Assembly (NCBI GenBank): GCA_016934095.1
Contig: JAFGTO010000339.1
Coordinates: 1-23,016 of the forward strand
Length of the DNA stretch: 23,016 nt
Direction: 5' to 3'
DNA from: Candidatus Glassiibacteriota bacterium
GTDB taxonomy: Bacteria > Gemmatimonadota > Glassbacteria > GWA2-58-10
In this document: positions 1 to 7,244 of the stretch, piece after piece
Numbering within the stretch: position 1 is the stretch's first letter
Layout: the number at the start of each line of letters is the position of its first letter
Notes under the pieces: model-generated
Told to the model about the DNA's origin: nothing
What the model saw: only the letters and a program-made list of their open reading frames with translations
The model's database searches: none
Made by a program: the position numbers and the translations under genes

Positions 1-110
1 AGCACGCCGTAACCGGCCGGTCCACTCGATTCTGTCGCTCCAGATCCAGGAGTAACCATAAGAAAAACCCCTGCCAGGAAAAATAACGTGTATGACGCTT
101 TGGATTTCAT
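1..110 (-). CDS. Partial exported protein, N-terminus only
   Basis: An open frame starts at ATG 108-110 on the minus strand and runs off the left edge (about 36 codons seen). The N-terminus looks like a Sec signal peptide: a basic start (MKSKASYT), a hydrophobic core (LFFLAGVFLMV), then a small-residue region (TPGSGATESS) with a plausible signal-peptidase cleavage after GSGA. There is no lipobox cysteine. No good Shine-Dalgarno sequence precedes the ATG. An in-frame ATG at 57-59 exists, but using it would discard the signal peptide. The gene diverges from the iron operon. Function cannot be told from this fragment. The call rests on signal-peptide shape alone, so it is moderate. Confidence 0.5.
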   Translation of the reverse strand, partial: MKSKASYTLFFLAGVFLMVTPGSGATESSGPAGYGV

Positions 111-328
111 CGGTCGGGATTTCCGCGGTTGAAGTGGCTGGATCCCGGGATAAGCCGCTGTTCCGGCCGCCGTGCTCCGCCCGCCCGGGGCCCGGGAGGG
201 ACTCCACCGGGGCCAGGAAACTAATTAAAGGAAGCCGGGGGCGGGGGTCAAGAAAAATCTTGGCCGGGACAGAAAGTTTCCCGGCGGCCGTGCCCGGGCG
301 GGCACCCTGCCGGACGGATAATATTCCC
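111..328. other. Divergent intergenic region, GC-rich
   Basis: No convincing gene is seen between the left-edge partial gene and the dtxR-like promoter. The stretch holds GC-rich palindromic runs around 183-200 (CCCGGGGCCCGGG-like). A weak minus-strand promoter candidate has TTGACC at 246-251 and TTAATT at 223-228 with a 17-bp spacer, which could serve the left-edge gene. Confidence 0.4.
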
Positions 329-357
329 TTGACTAATTCTTCGGTGAAGCTTATTTT
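329..357 (+). promoter_or_regulatory. Sigma70-type promoter of the dtxR-feoAB operon
   Basis: TTGACT (329-334), a 17-bp spacer and TATTTT (352-357) lie just upstream of the regulator gene, giving a predicted transcription start near 364. It is the only promoter-like sequence seen before the four plus-strand iron genes, so it probably drives all of them. Confidence 0.65.
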
Positions 358-358
358 A

Positions 359-399
359 TTAGGCGAGGCTAATTTTCTTTCGGATTGCAAAATTTTGCA
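359..399. promoter_or_regulatory. Candidate metal-regulator operator (DtxR-box-like site plus palindrome)
   Basis: TTAGGCGAGGCTAA at 359-372 matches the first 14 positions of the known DtxR/IdeR box (TTAGGTTAGGCTAACCTAA) at 12 places, then diverges. It covers the predicted transcription start. Downstream, TGCAAAATTTTGCA at 386-399 is a perfect 14-bp palindrome between promoter and ATG. Either could be the operator through which the regulator controls its own operon. The match to the box is direct; binding is inferred. Confidence 0.45.
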
Positions 400-411
400 T
401 CGGCGGTCGAG

Positions 412-876
412 ATGTCTCCCGGCTCTTCCCTGAGCGACAGTCTGGAAGACTACCTGGAAGCGATTTTCCACATAGAACAGGCCAAGCAGGCGGCGCGGGC
501 CAAGGATATCGCCGGGAGGATGAAAGTGTCCGGCTCCTCGGTTACCGGGGCGCTGCAGGCGCTTGCCAGGCGCAAGCTGATCAACTACTCGCCTTATGAC
601 CTGGTTACCCTGACCGAGAAGGGGCGCGAGGTGGCCGGCGACGTGGTGCGCCGGCACGACGTGCTGCGCCGTTTTTTCGTTGACGTACTCGACGCCGACT
701 CCAGGGAAGCCGAAAAGGGCGCCTGCAGGATGGAACACGCCCTGCCCCGTGGGATAATGGAGCGGCTGATCAGTTTCGTGGAGTACCTGTCCGCCGGCAG
801 GAAGGGAGAGGGACGCCGGCTGGTCGAGGATTTCAAGCATTACTACGAGCGTACCAACAAGAAGAAAACTGATTGA
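412..876 (+). CDS. DtxR/MntR-family metal-dependent transcriptional regulator
   Basis: A 154-residue protein with the DtxR-family layout. Residues 12-65 form the winged helix-turn-helix (AKDIAGRMKVSGSSVTGAL). A metal-binding dimerisation helix region follows, with H82, C105, E108 and H109 (CxxEH). There is no C-terminal SH3-like domain, as in short MntR-type members. The helix-1 ligands D13 and E16 resemble MntR, while the Cys of CxxEH resembles DtxR/IdeR. The family represses metal-uptake genes when loaded with Fe(II) or Mn(II). Being first in an operon with feoAB argues for iron. ATG 412 is chosen because it begins right before the conserved SLEDYLEAIF start. A TTG at 385 is in frame but would place the operator palindrome in the coding region. 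Neither has a strong Shine-Dalgarno sequence. Confidence 0.85.
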   Translation: MSPGSSLSDSLEDYLEAIFHIEQAKQAARAKDIAGRMKVSGSSVTGALQALARRKLINYSPYDLVTLTEKGREVAGDVVRRHDVLRRFFVDVLDADSREAEKGACRMEHALPRGIMERLISFVEYLSAGRKGEGRRLVEDFKHYYERTNKKKTD

Positions 877-933
877 CCGGGATGTTTTATCTCGGTCGGT
901 CTGACCCTGTTTACGGATAAAGGTGCGAATAAA

Positions 934-1149
934 ATGACTCTCAGCAACATTGGACCCGGCAAGGTGGTAAAGATGGTTTCGGTCGAGGGAGGCCTCAATC
1001 TGAGATCCCGTCTGGCTGCCATGGGCCTGATCCCCGGGGTGGAAATCGAGGTTCTCAGGAGCTCATCGACCGGGCCTTTCATCGTGGTGGTCAAGGGTAC
1101 ACGGCTGGTCCTGGGCCGCGGCATGGCCCATAAAATCATGGTTTCCTGA
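934..1149 (+). CDS. feoA: Ferrous iron transport protein FeoA
   Basis: A 71-residue cytosolic protein of the FeoA family, a small SH3-like fold that associates with FeoB and is needed for Fe(II) uptake. The typical elements are visible: the early VxMVSVEGG strand, the LRSRLAAMGLIPGVEIEVL core, and the terminal GTRLVLGRGMAHKIMV strands. The length is normal. AAAGGTG about ten bases before the ATG is an acceptable Shine-Dalgarno site. It sits 57 bp after the regulator and 26 bp before feoB, so it is co-transcribed. Confidence 0.93.
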   Translation: MTLSNIGPGKVVKMVSVEGGLNLRSRLAAMGLIPGVEIEVLRSSSTGPFIVVVKGTRLVLGRGMAHKIMVS

Positions 1150-1175
1150 AAGCTCTGTCTTGTCATCCCGCAGCG

Positions 1176-3647
1176 GTGCCGAATTTGCAGCAAACCCAGA
1201 CCAAATCCTCGCGGACAGAGATCAGGGTGGCTCTGGCCGGCAATCCCAATTCCGGTAAAACTACCATTTTCAATAACCTGACCGGTTTTCGCCAGCGTGT
1301 GGCCAACTATCCCGGCGTTACGGTGGAAATCCAGGAGGGGGACTTCGATCACGACGGTACGCGGTTCCGGGTGATTGATTTACCCGGGACTTACAGCCTC
1401 AGCCCGTATTCGGCGGAGGAGATGGTGGCCCGCAACCATATCCTGGAGCAGAGGCCGGACGTGGTGGTTGACGTGATCGATGCCTCGAACATCGAGCGCA
1501 ACCTGTACCTGGCGACCCAGTTCATGGAGCTGGGAGTAAACCTGGTGCTGGCGCTGAACATGGCCGACATGGCCAGGACGCGGGGGATAGAGTTCGACCT
1601 CGAGAAGCTGTCCGAGCTGTTGGGGGTGAGGATCGTACCCACGGTGGGGCACAGGAAGGAGGGGATGAAAGAGCTGCTGGAAGCGGTGCGCGAGGCGGCC
1701 ACGGAGCCGCAGAAGCTGCGCAGGGTGGCGGTAAACTACGGGGTGGATATCGAGGAGCAGCTCGAGAAGCTTCTTCGCCTGCTGGCCCGCAAGGATGACC
1801 TCTGCCGACGGTACGGGGCCCGCTGGCTGGCGGTAAAATTGCTGGAGCGCGACCGCGAAGTGTTGAAAAAGGTGAAAGATCAACAGATCAGCGACACGGC
1901 CGCCGAGGCATCCGCACGGATCGAGAGCCTGTACGGCGACTCGGCGGAAATAATCCTGGCCGACCGCCGGTACGGCTTTATCTCCGGCGCCTGCCAGGAA
2001 GCGGTGCGGACCACGGTCGAGGCCCGCCACACTATGTCCGACAGGATCGACGACGTGCTGACCAGCGGCGCGATGGGCCTTCCCATCCTGCTGGCGATGA
2101 TGTACGGAGTGTTCTACCTGACATTCAGGCTGGGCAACTTGCCCATGCGCTGGATCGAAAGCTTTTTCGAGCTGCTGGGTGGGTGGGTCGGCTCGCTCTG
2201 GCAGCCGGAGTCCGAGAGCCTGCTCAAGTCCCTGCTGCAGGATGGAGTGATCGGCGGGGTCGGGAGCGTGCTGGCCTTTCTGCCGTACATCCTGCTCCTG
2301 TTCCTGGGTATAACCATACTCGAGGACACCGGCTACATGGCGCGGGCGGCTTTTATCATGGACAACCTGATGCACAGGATCGGTCTGCACGGCAAGAGCT
2401 TCATCCCGCTGCTGATCGGTTTCGGCTGCTCGGTACCGGGGATCATGGCCACCCGGATCCTGGAGAACCGCCGCGACCGCTTGACCACCATCCTGATCCT
2501 GCCCCTGATGAGCTGCGGGGCCCGTCTGACGATCTACACCCTGATCATCCCCGCCTTTTTCCCGAGCGCCTGGCAGGTGCCGGTACTCTGGATGATCTAT
2601 TTAACGGGAATAATCCTGGCGGTCCTGGCTGCGAAGCTGCTGCGCAGGACCCTGCTGAAAGGCTCCTCCATGCCGTTCGTGATGGAGCTCCCGCCGTATC
2701 GTCTGCCGATGGCCCGCAGCGTCCTGCTCCACCTTTGGGACCGCGGCTGGCTTTTCCTGAGGACAGCCGGTACTCTTATCCTGGCTGTCTCGATTCTGCT
2801 CTGGGCGCTGTCGTCTTTCCCGGTCAAGAAGGAGTACGAGCGGGACTACCAGGCCGAGCGGGCCCAGGCTGAAAGGACATACAGCCGGGGACTGGCCGAG
2901 GTCGCCGCCAGCCTGGACCTTCAGCCGGCCGGAGCTGCCCTGCTGGGGAACATACTGCAGGGAGCCGCCCCGCAGGCCGCCGGCACGGTTGCCGGGCGGG
3001 ATGCCCGTGCGGTGGAGGGGTTCGTGAGGATGCTCTCGGAGGTGGAGCGAGCACGCAGGCACCTGGGAATGAAAGGTCTCGACCGGCCGGCGAGTGCTGC
3101 TATGAATGCGGAGCTGGCGGCCCTGATGGCCGGCATGGGTGAAGAGCAGCGGAATTATTACGCTGCGTCGGTATTTTACCTGGACCGGGTCCGCGCCCCC
3201 TGCAATAAGCGGATGGCGGAGATAGATAAGATGATGGGGGCCGAGAAACTGGGGTATTCACTGACCGGCAGGCTGGGGCGGGCCCTGGCGACAGTGCTCA
3301 GACCCCTGGGGTTCGACTGGAGAATCAGCACTGCGCTGATCGGGGCTTTTGCAGCCAAGGAAGCTTTTGTGGCCCAGCTCGGCGTGCTCTATTCAGTGGA
3401 AGAGGCCGAGGTAGGGGCCGAGACACTGCGTGTCAAGCTGCAGCGGGATTACTCGGGCCTGGTGGCGGTCTGTATCATGCTTTTCTGCCTGATCGGCACC
3501 CCGTGCATGGCCACCATGGCAATGACTCGCAGGGAGTCCGGTGCCTGGAGCTGGGTGCTGCTGCAGTGGGTAGGGCTGACCGCCACGGCTTACCTGCTGA
3601 CCCTGGCGGTCTACCAGACTGGACTTCTACTGGGACTGGGAGGCTGA
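1176..3647 (+). CDS. feoB: Ferrous iron transporter FeoB with an enlarged loop
   Basis: An 823-residue inner-membrane Fe(II) permease. The N-terminal GTPase domain has G1 GNPNSGKT (22-29), the switch/G2 PGVTVE (46-51), G3 DLPG (68-71) and G4 NMAD (128-131), followed by the helical GDI-like region. The membrane part starts near residue 298 and holds the two conserved gate motifs, GCSVPGIMATR (417-427) and GTPCMAT (774-780), with their cysteines. Between the helix ending near 548 and LGFDW (711-715) there is a charged, helix-rich stretch (about 550-695) that is much longer than in typical FeoB (E. coli FeoB is 773 residues in total). The start is GTG 1176 with no clear Shine-Dalgarno site; translation may depend on coupling to feoA 26 bp upstream. 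Confidence 0.95.
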   Translation: MPNLQQTQTKSSRTEIRVALAGNPNSGKTTIFNNLTGFRQRVANYPGVTVEIQEGDFDHDGTRFRVIDLPGTYSLSPYSAEEMVARNHILEQRPDVVVDVIDASNIERNLYLATQFMELGVNLVLALNMADMARTRGIEFDLEKLSELLGVRIVPTVGHRKEGMKELLEAVREAATEPQKLRRVAVNYGVDIEEQLEKLLRLLARKDDLCRRYGARWLAVKLLERDREVLKKVKDQQISDTAAEASARIESLYGDSAEIILADRRYGFISGACQEAVRTTVEARHTMSDRIDDVLTSGAMGLPILLAMMYGVFYLTFRLGNLPMRWIESFFELLGGWVGSLWQPESESLLKSLLQDGVIGGVGSVLAFLPYILLLFLGITILEDTGYMARAAFIMDNLMHRIGLHGKSFIPLLIGFGCSVPGIMATRILENRRDRLTTILILPLMSCGARLTIYTLIIPAFFPSAWQVPVLWMIYLTGIILAVLAAKLLRRTLLKGSSMPFVMELPPYRLPMARSVLLHLWDRGWLFLRTAGTLILAVSILLWALSSFPVKKEYERDYQAERAQAERTYSRGLAEVAASLDLQPAGAALLGNILQGAAPQAAGTVAGRDARAVEGFVRMLSEVERARRHLGMKGLDRPASAAMNAELAALMAGMGEEQRNYYAASVFYLDRVRAPCNKRMAEIDKMMGAEKLGYSLTGRLGRALATVLRPLGFDWRISTALIGAFAAKEAFVAQLGVLYSVEEAEVGAETLRVKLQRDYSGLVAVCIMLFCLIGTPCMATMAMTRRESGAWSWVLLQWVGLTATAYLLTLAVYQTGLLLGLGG

Positions 3648-3651
3648 CAAG

Positions 3652-3855
3652 ATGTTGGAGACGACTCTGGTAGTACTGATAGTCCTTGCGGCGGCGTTCT
3701 TCTGGCTGCGCTCGGTCATTCGCACGGTCAAGGGCAAAAAAAGCTGCTGCGACATTACCCGCGATAGCTGCGGCTCCTGCAACCTCTCAAGGCCCGGGCC
3801 GGACAAGGCAAGGGATAAGCGCAGCCGCCGGCCCGGGACCCGCCTGGGCAGGTAA
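3652..3855 (+). CDS. FeoB-associated Cys-rich membrane peptide
   Basis: A 67-residue protein with one N-terminal transmembrane helix (about residues 4-24), a basic stretch, and a cysteine cluster C32-C33, C40, C43 (CC-x6-C-x2-C), then a basic Arg/Pro-rich tail. This is the pattern of the small FeoB-associated Cys-rich membrane proteins found directly after feoB in many bacteria. Their exact role is not established; a part in Fe(II) handling or redox is usually supposed. It starts 4 bp after the feoB stop, so it is tightly co-translated. It ends 6 bp before the converging glycosidase gene. Confidence 0.8.
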   Translation: MLETTLVVLIVLAAAFFWLRSVIRTVKGKKSCCDITRDSCGSCNLSRPGPDKARDKRSRRPGTRLGR

Positions 3856-3861
3856 TTCCTT

Positions 3862-5763
3862 TCATCCATCCCCGGATTCCACTCCCGCCCTGAGGACCAT
3901 CACCTCCCAGGGCTGCAGCACAGTCTTTTCCAGGGACACCGGGCTGTCGTCCTGCAGCAGCCGGATATTTTTCAGCCGGTGGTCTGCGAGATATTCCGGT
4001 ATTATCTCACGCGGCCGGGGGTTGAGAATGAAAAAAACCGCCTCCGGCCCGCTTCTGTGGCTCCACTGGCGGACCTCGACCCAGTCCGTGGCCGAGTGCA
4101 GGAGTTTCCTTTTGCCCGGAAAGACAGTGATTTCCCGCATCAGTTTCATCAGGCCCGAGGCTTCTCCCGACTCGAGGGATACCTGCGAGAGCAGGCCGCC
4201 AAGGTCGAGGGCCGACCAGACTACCCGGCCCCGGCCGTAACTGTTGGCGAAAACCAGCGGTGAGTCCGCAGTACCTGCCAGCACCGAGGCGCCGAGAGTC
4301 TCGATGACCGGCAGCACCTCCGGCATGGCGAAGCGGGCGGCCGCTCCGGCGACTGTCAAATCGGCCCCGGCCCCGGCTTTGCGCTGTCCTTTTATCTCGA
4401 CCCCCAGGAACCCGGCCTTGTCCGGGAAGACAATTTCCGGGCCGGAGATCAGCAGGGTCCCTCCCTGATCGACATATCGCCGTGCCCGCTCCCAGGTCGA
4501 GGCTCTCAGCAGGCCGGGGATGGGGAAAACCACCTGGGGGAAATCATCCCAGGGGGCATCCTCGCGGCAGAGGTCGGCACAGAGGCCGCACCCGGACAGG
4601 CAGAGGTAGTTGAAAAAGAGCCGTGGGAAAAGTCCCTCCCTGCGGACCCGGCTGTAGAACCGCCCGGGGTAGACCAGCACGGCTTCATCCGGGCTGCGGT
4701 GCCAGGCCTCCCAGTCGAAAGAGGCTGCGAACCCGGCGAATTCCCGCAGCACCCCTGCCTGGAGCTTCTCGGTGCGGTCCGGCTCCAGGATGCCGAAGAC
4801 CGCCTCGTGGGGCTGTTCCTCCAGGGGCCAGCTTCCCCTGATCTCCTGATCGTAGTCGGTGAAACACCAGGGCATGACCCCGCAGTTGCCGGCGGCCACC
4901 GAGCCGTAAATGCCGGTGCGGTAGCGGCCCTCGACCAGCCGGGCATCCCCCGTGCTCTGTGGCATGCCGGGGCCCTCGTGGAGGAAGACCGGCAGGCCGA
5001 CATCGTAGAGGCGGGTGGTGAAAGCCGGGTAGAGGTTGATTGCAGCCTCCTCGCGGCTGGGGCAGAGGTAGAGGCAGTGGCTCATCACGTCCAGGTGGGG
5101 TGTGAGCTCCTCGGTTTCGAAACCGTTGTAGAGCTGGACCGAGGAGTTGTCGAAGCCGAGGGTTATGGGGTGGTTGGGGTCGGCTGCGCGCAGCGCGGCG
5201 GCGAGCTCCGCCACCCAGGCCACTGCCGCCTCGCGCTTGGAAGGCCGCCGGTAGCCGTGAGCATCCGGGTCATCGTGGCCGGGCACGCTCTCGACGTAAT
5301 AGGGTTCATCCGAGAGGTCCCAGATGAACACCTGCGGCTCATCGGCGAAGTGGCGGGCGAAAGCCTGGAGGTGCTCTTTTTCCAGCTCCAGCATCGGGCC
5401 GGAGTACATCGACTCGCCCGGCGAATACGGCGGCGGGAAAAAGCCGGTGCAGATCCCCACCAGGAAAAAGGGCATTACGTAGAGCCCGCGCTCGCGGCAG
5501 AAACCGATAAACTTCCTGTATTTCTCGACGTATTCGAGGTTGTAGGTGCGCGGCTGCGGCTCGAAATAGGACCAGAAAACCGGGGTGCGCACGCTGTTGA
5601 GCCCGAGCCCGGCCATCTTATCGAGGTCCCTGAGGATCTCCTCCTCGCGCCAGTGCTCGAACCAGTTGCCGCAGCAGTAATGCGGCAGGTAGTTGATACC
5701 CACCGGCACCCAGGGCTTGCCGTCTTTCTGAAAATACCCGTCTGCCACAGTGATGAATGACAT
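3862..5763 (-). CDS. Glycosidase-like protein, GH5-type barrel with GATase-like C-terminus
   Basis: A 633-residue protein without a signal peptide, so probably cytosolic. Residues 1-270 read as a (beta/alpha)8 clan-A glycosidase: KPWVPVGINYLP start, LNSVRTPVFWSYFEP, the likely acid/base E153 in WDLSDEP and the likely nucleophile E263 in VFLHEGPG. Residues about 375-545 resemble the class-I glutamine-amidotransferase-like (beta-galactosidase trimerisation-type) domain, with RRYVDQGGTLLISGPE and YGRGRVVWSALDLGG. A short beta-rich domain ends the protein. This architecture occurs in beta-galactosidase/mannanase-like enzymes; the substrate cannot be told from the sequence. Shine-Dalgarno AGGA lies eight bases before ATG. 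The gene stands alone, converging on the feo operon, with no sugar transporter nearby. Confidence 0.75.
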   Translation of the reverse strand: MSFITVADGYFQKDGKPWVPVGINYLPHYCCGNWFEHWREEEILRDLDKMAGLGLNSVRTPVFWSYFEPQPRTYNLEYVEKYRKFIGFCRERGLYVMPFFLVGICTGFFPPPYSPGESMYSGPMLELEKEHLQAFARHFADEPQVFIWDLSDEPYYVESVPGHDDPDAHGYRRPSKREAAVAWVAELAAALRAADPNHPITLGFDNSSVQLYNGFETEELTPHLDVMSHCLYLCPSREEAAINLYPAFTTRLYDVGLPVFLHEGPGMPQSTGDARLVEGRYRTGIYGSVAAGNCGVMPWCFTDYDQEIRGSWPLEEQPHEAVFGILEPDRTEKLQAGVLREFAGFAASFDWEAWHRSPDEAVLVYPGRFYSRVRREGLFPRLFFNYLCLSGCGLCADLCREDAPWDDFPQVVFPIPGLLRASTWERARRYVDQGGTLLISGPEIVFPDKAGFLGVEIKGQRKAGAGADLTVAGAAARFAMPEVLPVIETLGASVLAGTADSPLVFANSYGRGRVVWSALDLGGLLSQVSLESGEASGLMKLMREITVFPGKRKLLHSATDWVEVRQWSHRSGPEAVFFILNPRPREIIPEYLADHRLKNIRLLQDDSPVSLEKTVLQPWEVMVLRAGVESGDG

Positions 5764-5844
5764 GTGATTTTCCTGTCTGGAAAAAGTTGGGATTTTTCGC
5801 CTGCATACCGATTTTACGACAAAGATATAGTATCGGAGTTTTTC

Positions 5845-5891
5845 GGGGGAAAGGAGAAAACCTTTTGGAAAAGGTTCTTCTCCTTTCCCCC
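5845..5891. repeat. 22-bp intergenic hairpin, likely dispersed repeat unit
   Basis: A 14-bp perfect outer stem (5845-5858 with 5878-5891, GGGGGAAAGGAGAA and its complement) surrounds an 8-bp inner stem (AACCTTTT-GG-AAAAGGTT, 5859-5876), with a single bulged C at 5877. It is followed by a C- and T-rich stretch ending in a T run near 5923-5931. It lies between two genes that both read on the minus strand, upstream of the glycosidase and downstream of the methyltransferase. It could act as a terminator for the latter, or be a repeat of the kind scattered between genes in some bacteria. Confidence 0.6.
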
Positions 5892-5990
5892 CAAGCCCCC
5901 ATTTCTCTTTCCAAAACTTTTTTTCATGGTCTGGTGGCTAAGCTCTATTGCCCTAGAAAGCACTTTATAGACAAGACGAAAAATCTGTAA

Positions 5991-6061
5991 AGCGGGAAGG
6001 AGTCCTGATCAGGGCGGATAACCCGTAAGGAAGGTTTTCGCCCTTCCCCGCTCAATTTTTT
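5991..6061 (+). other. Intergenic stem-loop with T run, possible small RNA end
   Basis: AGCGGGAAGG (5991-6000) pairs, with one bulge, with CCTTCCCCGCT (6042-6052). An alternative inner hairpin is GGAAGG (6029-6034) with CCTTCC (6042-6047). Six T residues follow at 6056-6061. On the plus strand this looks like a terminator or the 3' end of a small RNA, but no plus-strand gene precedes it and I saw no promoter. No known riboswitch family is recognised. Confidence 0.3.
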
Positions 6062-6092
6062 AATTTATCGTACGTTTGTAGTAAGATCGATA

Positions 6093-6911
6093 TCAGTGCG
6101 CACCCGGCGCAGGCTCTTTCTTCTTGATCACAACATAATTCGCCGAGCAGAAAGGCGCAAACCTGTCGAGGCGGTTGCAGAGGCCGGCAAGCCCGGAGTA
6201 GAACCGCGGCCTGGGAGCCGGCTGCCTCCTGAAGAGGAAGAAGGGGACCGTTATAAAGAGAAGGTGCAGCAGGAAGGAGAAAGCCCCTCCCAGCCGGTAG
6301 ACCCTGTAATCCCGGCTGCCGAAGAGGTATTTCAGCCGTCCCGGGTTGTACTGGCGCCAGCCGTGGGAAAGATAGAGGAACAGGGCCCAGAATGCGGGGC
6401 AGACATGTACCTGGAGGCCTCCCGGTTTGAGCAGCCGGCCGGCTTTACAGACCGCCGTCCTGTCATCGGCCAGGTGCTCCAGGGTGGACACCGAGACCAC
6501 GAGGTCGAACAGTCTGTCTGTCCGGAAGCTGCCGATGTCGCCGGCCTGGAAGCTGACCTTGAGATTGTCGCCGGGCGGGGAAGCGGCGGTGTCGTTTATC
6601 CGGAGGTCGAGGCCGAGGTAGTTTCCCCGGTAGCCGGCTTGGGCCAGCAGCCCGGCCAGATACCCGGACCCGCAGCCGAGGTCCAGCACGTCCAGCTCCC
6701 GGAGCGGCAGGAGCCTGGGGAGCTCGCTGAGGAAAAAGCGGTCTATCTGCCTTCTGCCCGGCGATGCCGTGCTTCCCCCGGGGTCGGGCAGGTAAATATA
6801 TTCGGTCCTGATAAAGGAAGTATAGCCCCGGAGTCCCCTGAGAAGGTTATACACCAGGAACCAGGCTACCTTGCCGGCATTCAGGCTGTGGTCGCCGCTT
6901 ATCTCTTTCAT
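6093..6911 (-). CDS. Class I SAM-dependent methyltransferase
   Basis: A 272-residue protein from ATG 6909-6911, chosen because AAGGA lies about five bases upstream; an upstream in-frame ATG at 6962 has no Shine-Dalgarno site and adds a low-complexity tail. The Rossmann methyltransferase motifs are clear: motif I LDLGCGSGYLAG (76-87), the acidic end of strand 2 in YLGLDL (98-103), AGDI (123-126), and VSVSTLEHL (139-147). Residues about 218-238 are strongly hydrophobic (FSFLLHLLFITVPFFLF), suggesting membrane association near the C-terminus. Members of this broad group methylate many substrates, including lipids, quinones and glycans; the target here is not identifiable. It is a lone gene next to the restriction-modification insert. 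Confidence 0.8.
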   Translation of the reverse strand: MKEISGDHSLNAGKVAWFLVYNLLRGLRGYTSFIRTEYIYLPDPGGSTASPGRRQIDRFFLSELPRLLPLRELDVLDLGCGSGYLAGLLAQAGYRGNYLGLDLRINDTAASPPGDNLKVSFQAGDIGSFRTDRLFDLVVSVSTLEHLADDRTAVCKAGRLLKPGGLQVHVCPAFWALFLYLSHGWRQYNPGRLKYLFGSRDYRVYRLGGAFSFLLHLLFITVPFFLFRRQPAPRPRFYSGLAGLCNRLDRFAPFCSANYVVIKKKEPAPGAH

Positions 6912-7244
6912 ACGGGTCCTTAGCTTGCCGGAGCTGCGGGGACTGTCCGGCCCCGGGTTCATCGGGGTGGTGGTGATAGGGGACAGACTTTCAAAGGCGA
7001 TATCTCAGGATTGAGACCTGGTAACTTCATTCCCGTTGAAAGCAACTACGGTTCTTGATCTATTAGAAATTATAAGCGCTAGTCTGTGGCGCGAAGAATG
7101 AGAAAATAACAGCATTCACCTGTCAGGGAGAGTTGCCGCCCGGTAATTTTTCAAAGTCAATGCGTGTATCATATTCGATCCGGTCCGCGAACCGGCTGCT
7201 GCTGAGATGTTTTCGTAAGTGGTTTTAAACAAGGAGACTTGTAT

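Noticed and set aside
223..251. Minus-strand promoter TTGACC-N17-TTAATT
   Set aside because: The -10 matches consensus at only three of six positions, so it is not listed as a separate feature.
385..411. TTG at 385 as the regulator start
   Set aside because: No Shine-Dalgarno site, and it would add nine residues outside the family and put the operator palindrome inside the gene. ATG 412 fits better.
92..433. 113-residue plus-strand frame before the regulator
   Set aside because: Runs through the promoter and operator region, has no Shine-Dalgarno site, shows GC-driven composition and no family resemblance, and overlaps the regulator start.
1380..2390. 336-residue minus-strand frame inside feoB
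   Set aside because: Shadow of the feoB GTPase and membrane region; composition is that of an antisense frame in GC-rich DNA.
4699..5760. 353-residue plus-strand frame inside the glycosidase gene
   Set aside because: Antisense shadow of the minus-strand glycosidase, which has clear catalytic motifs.
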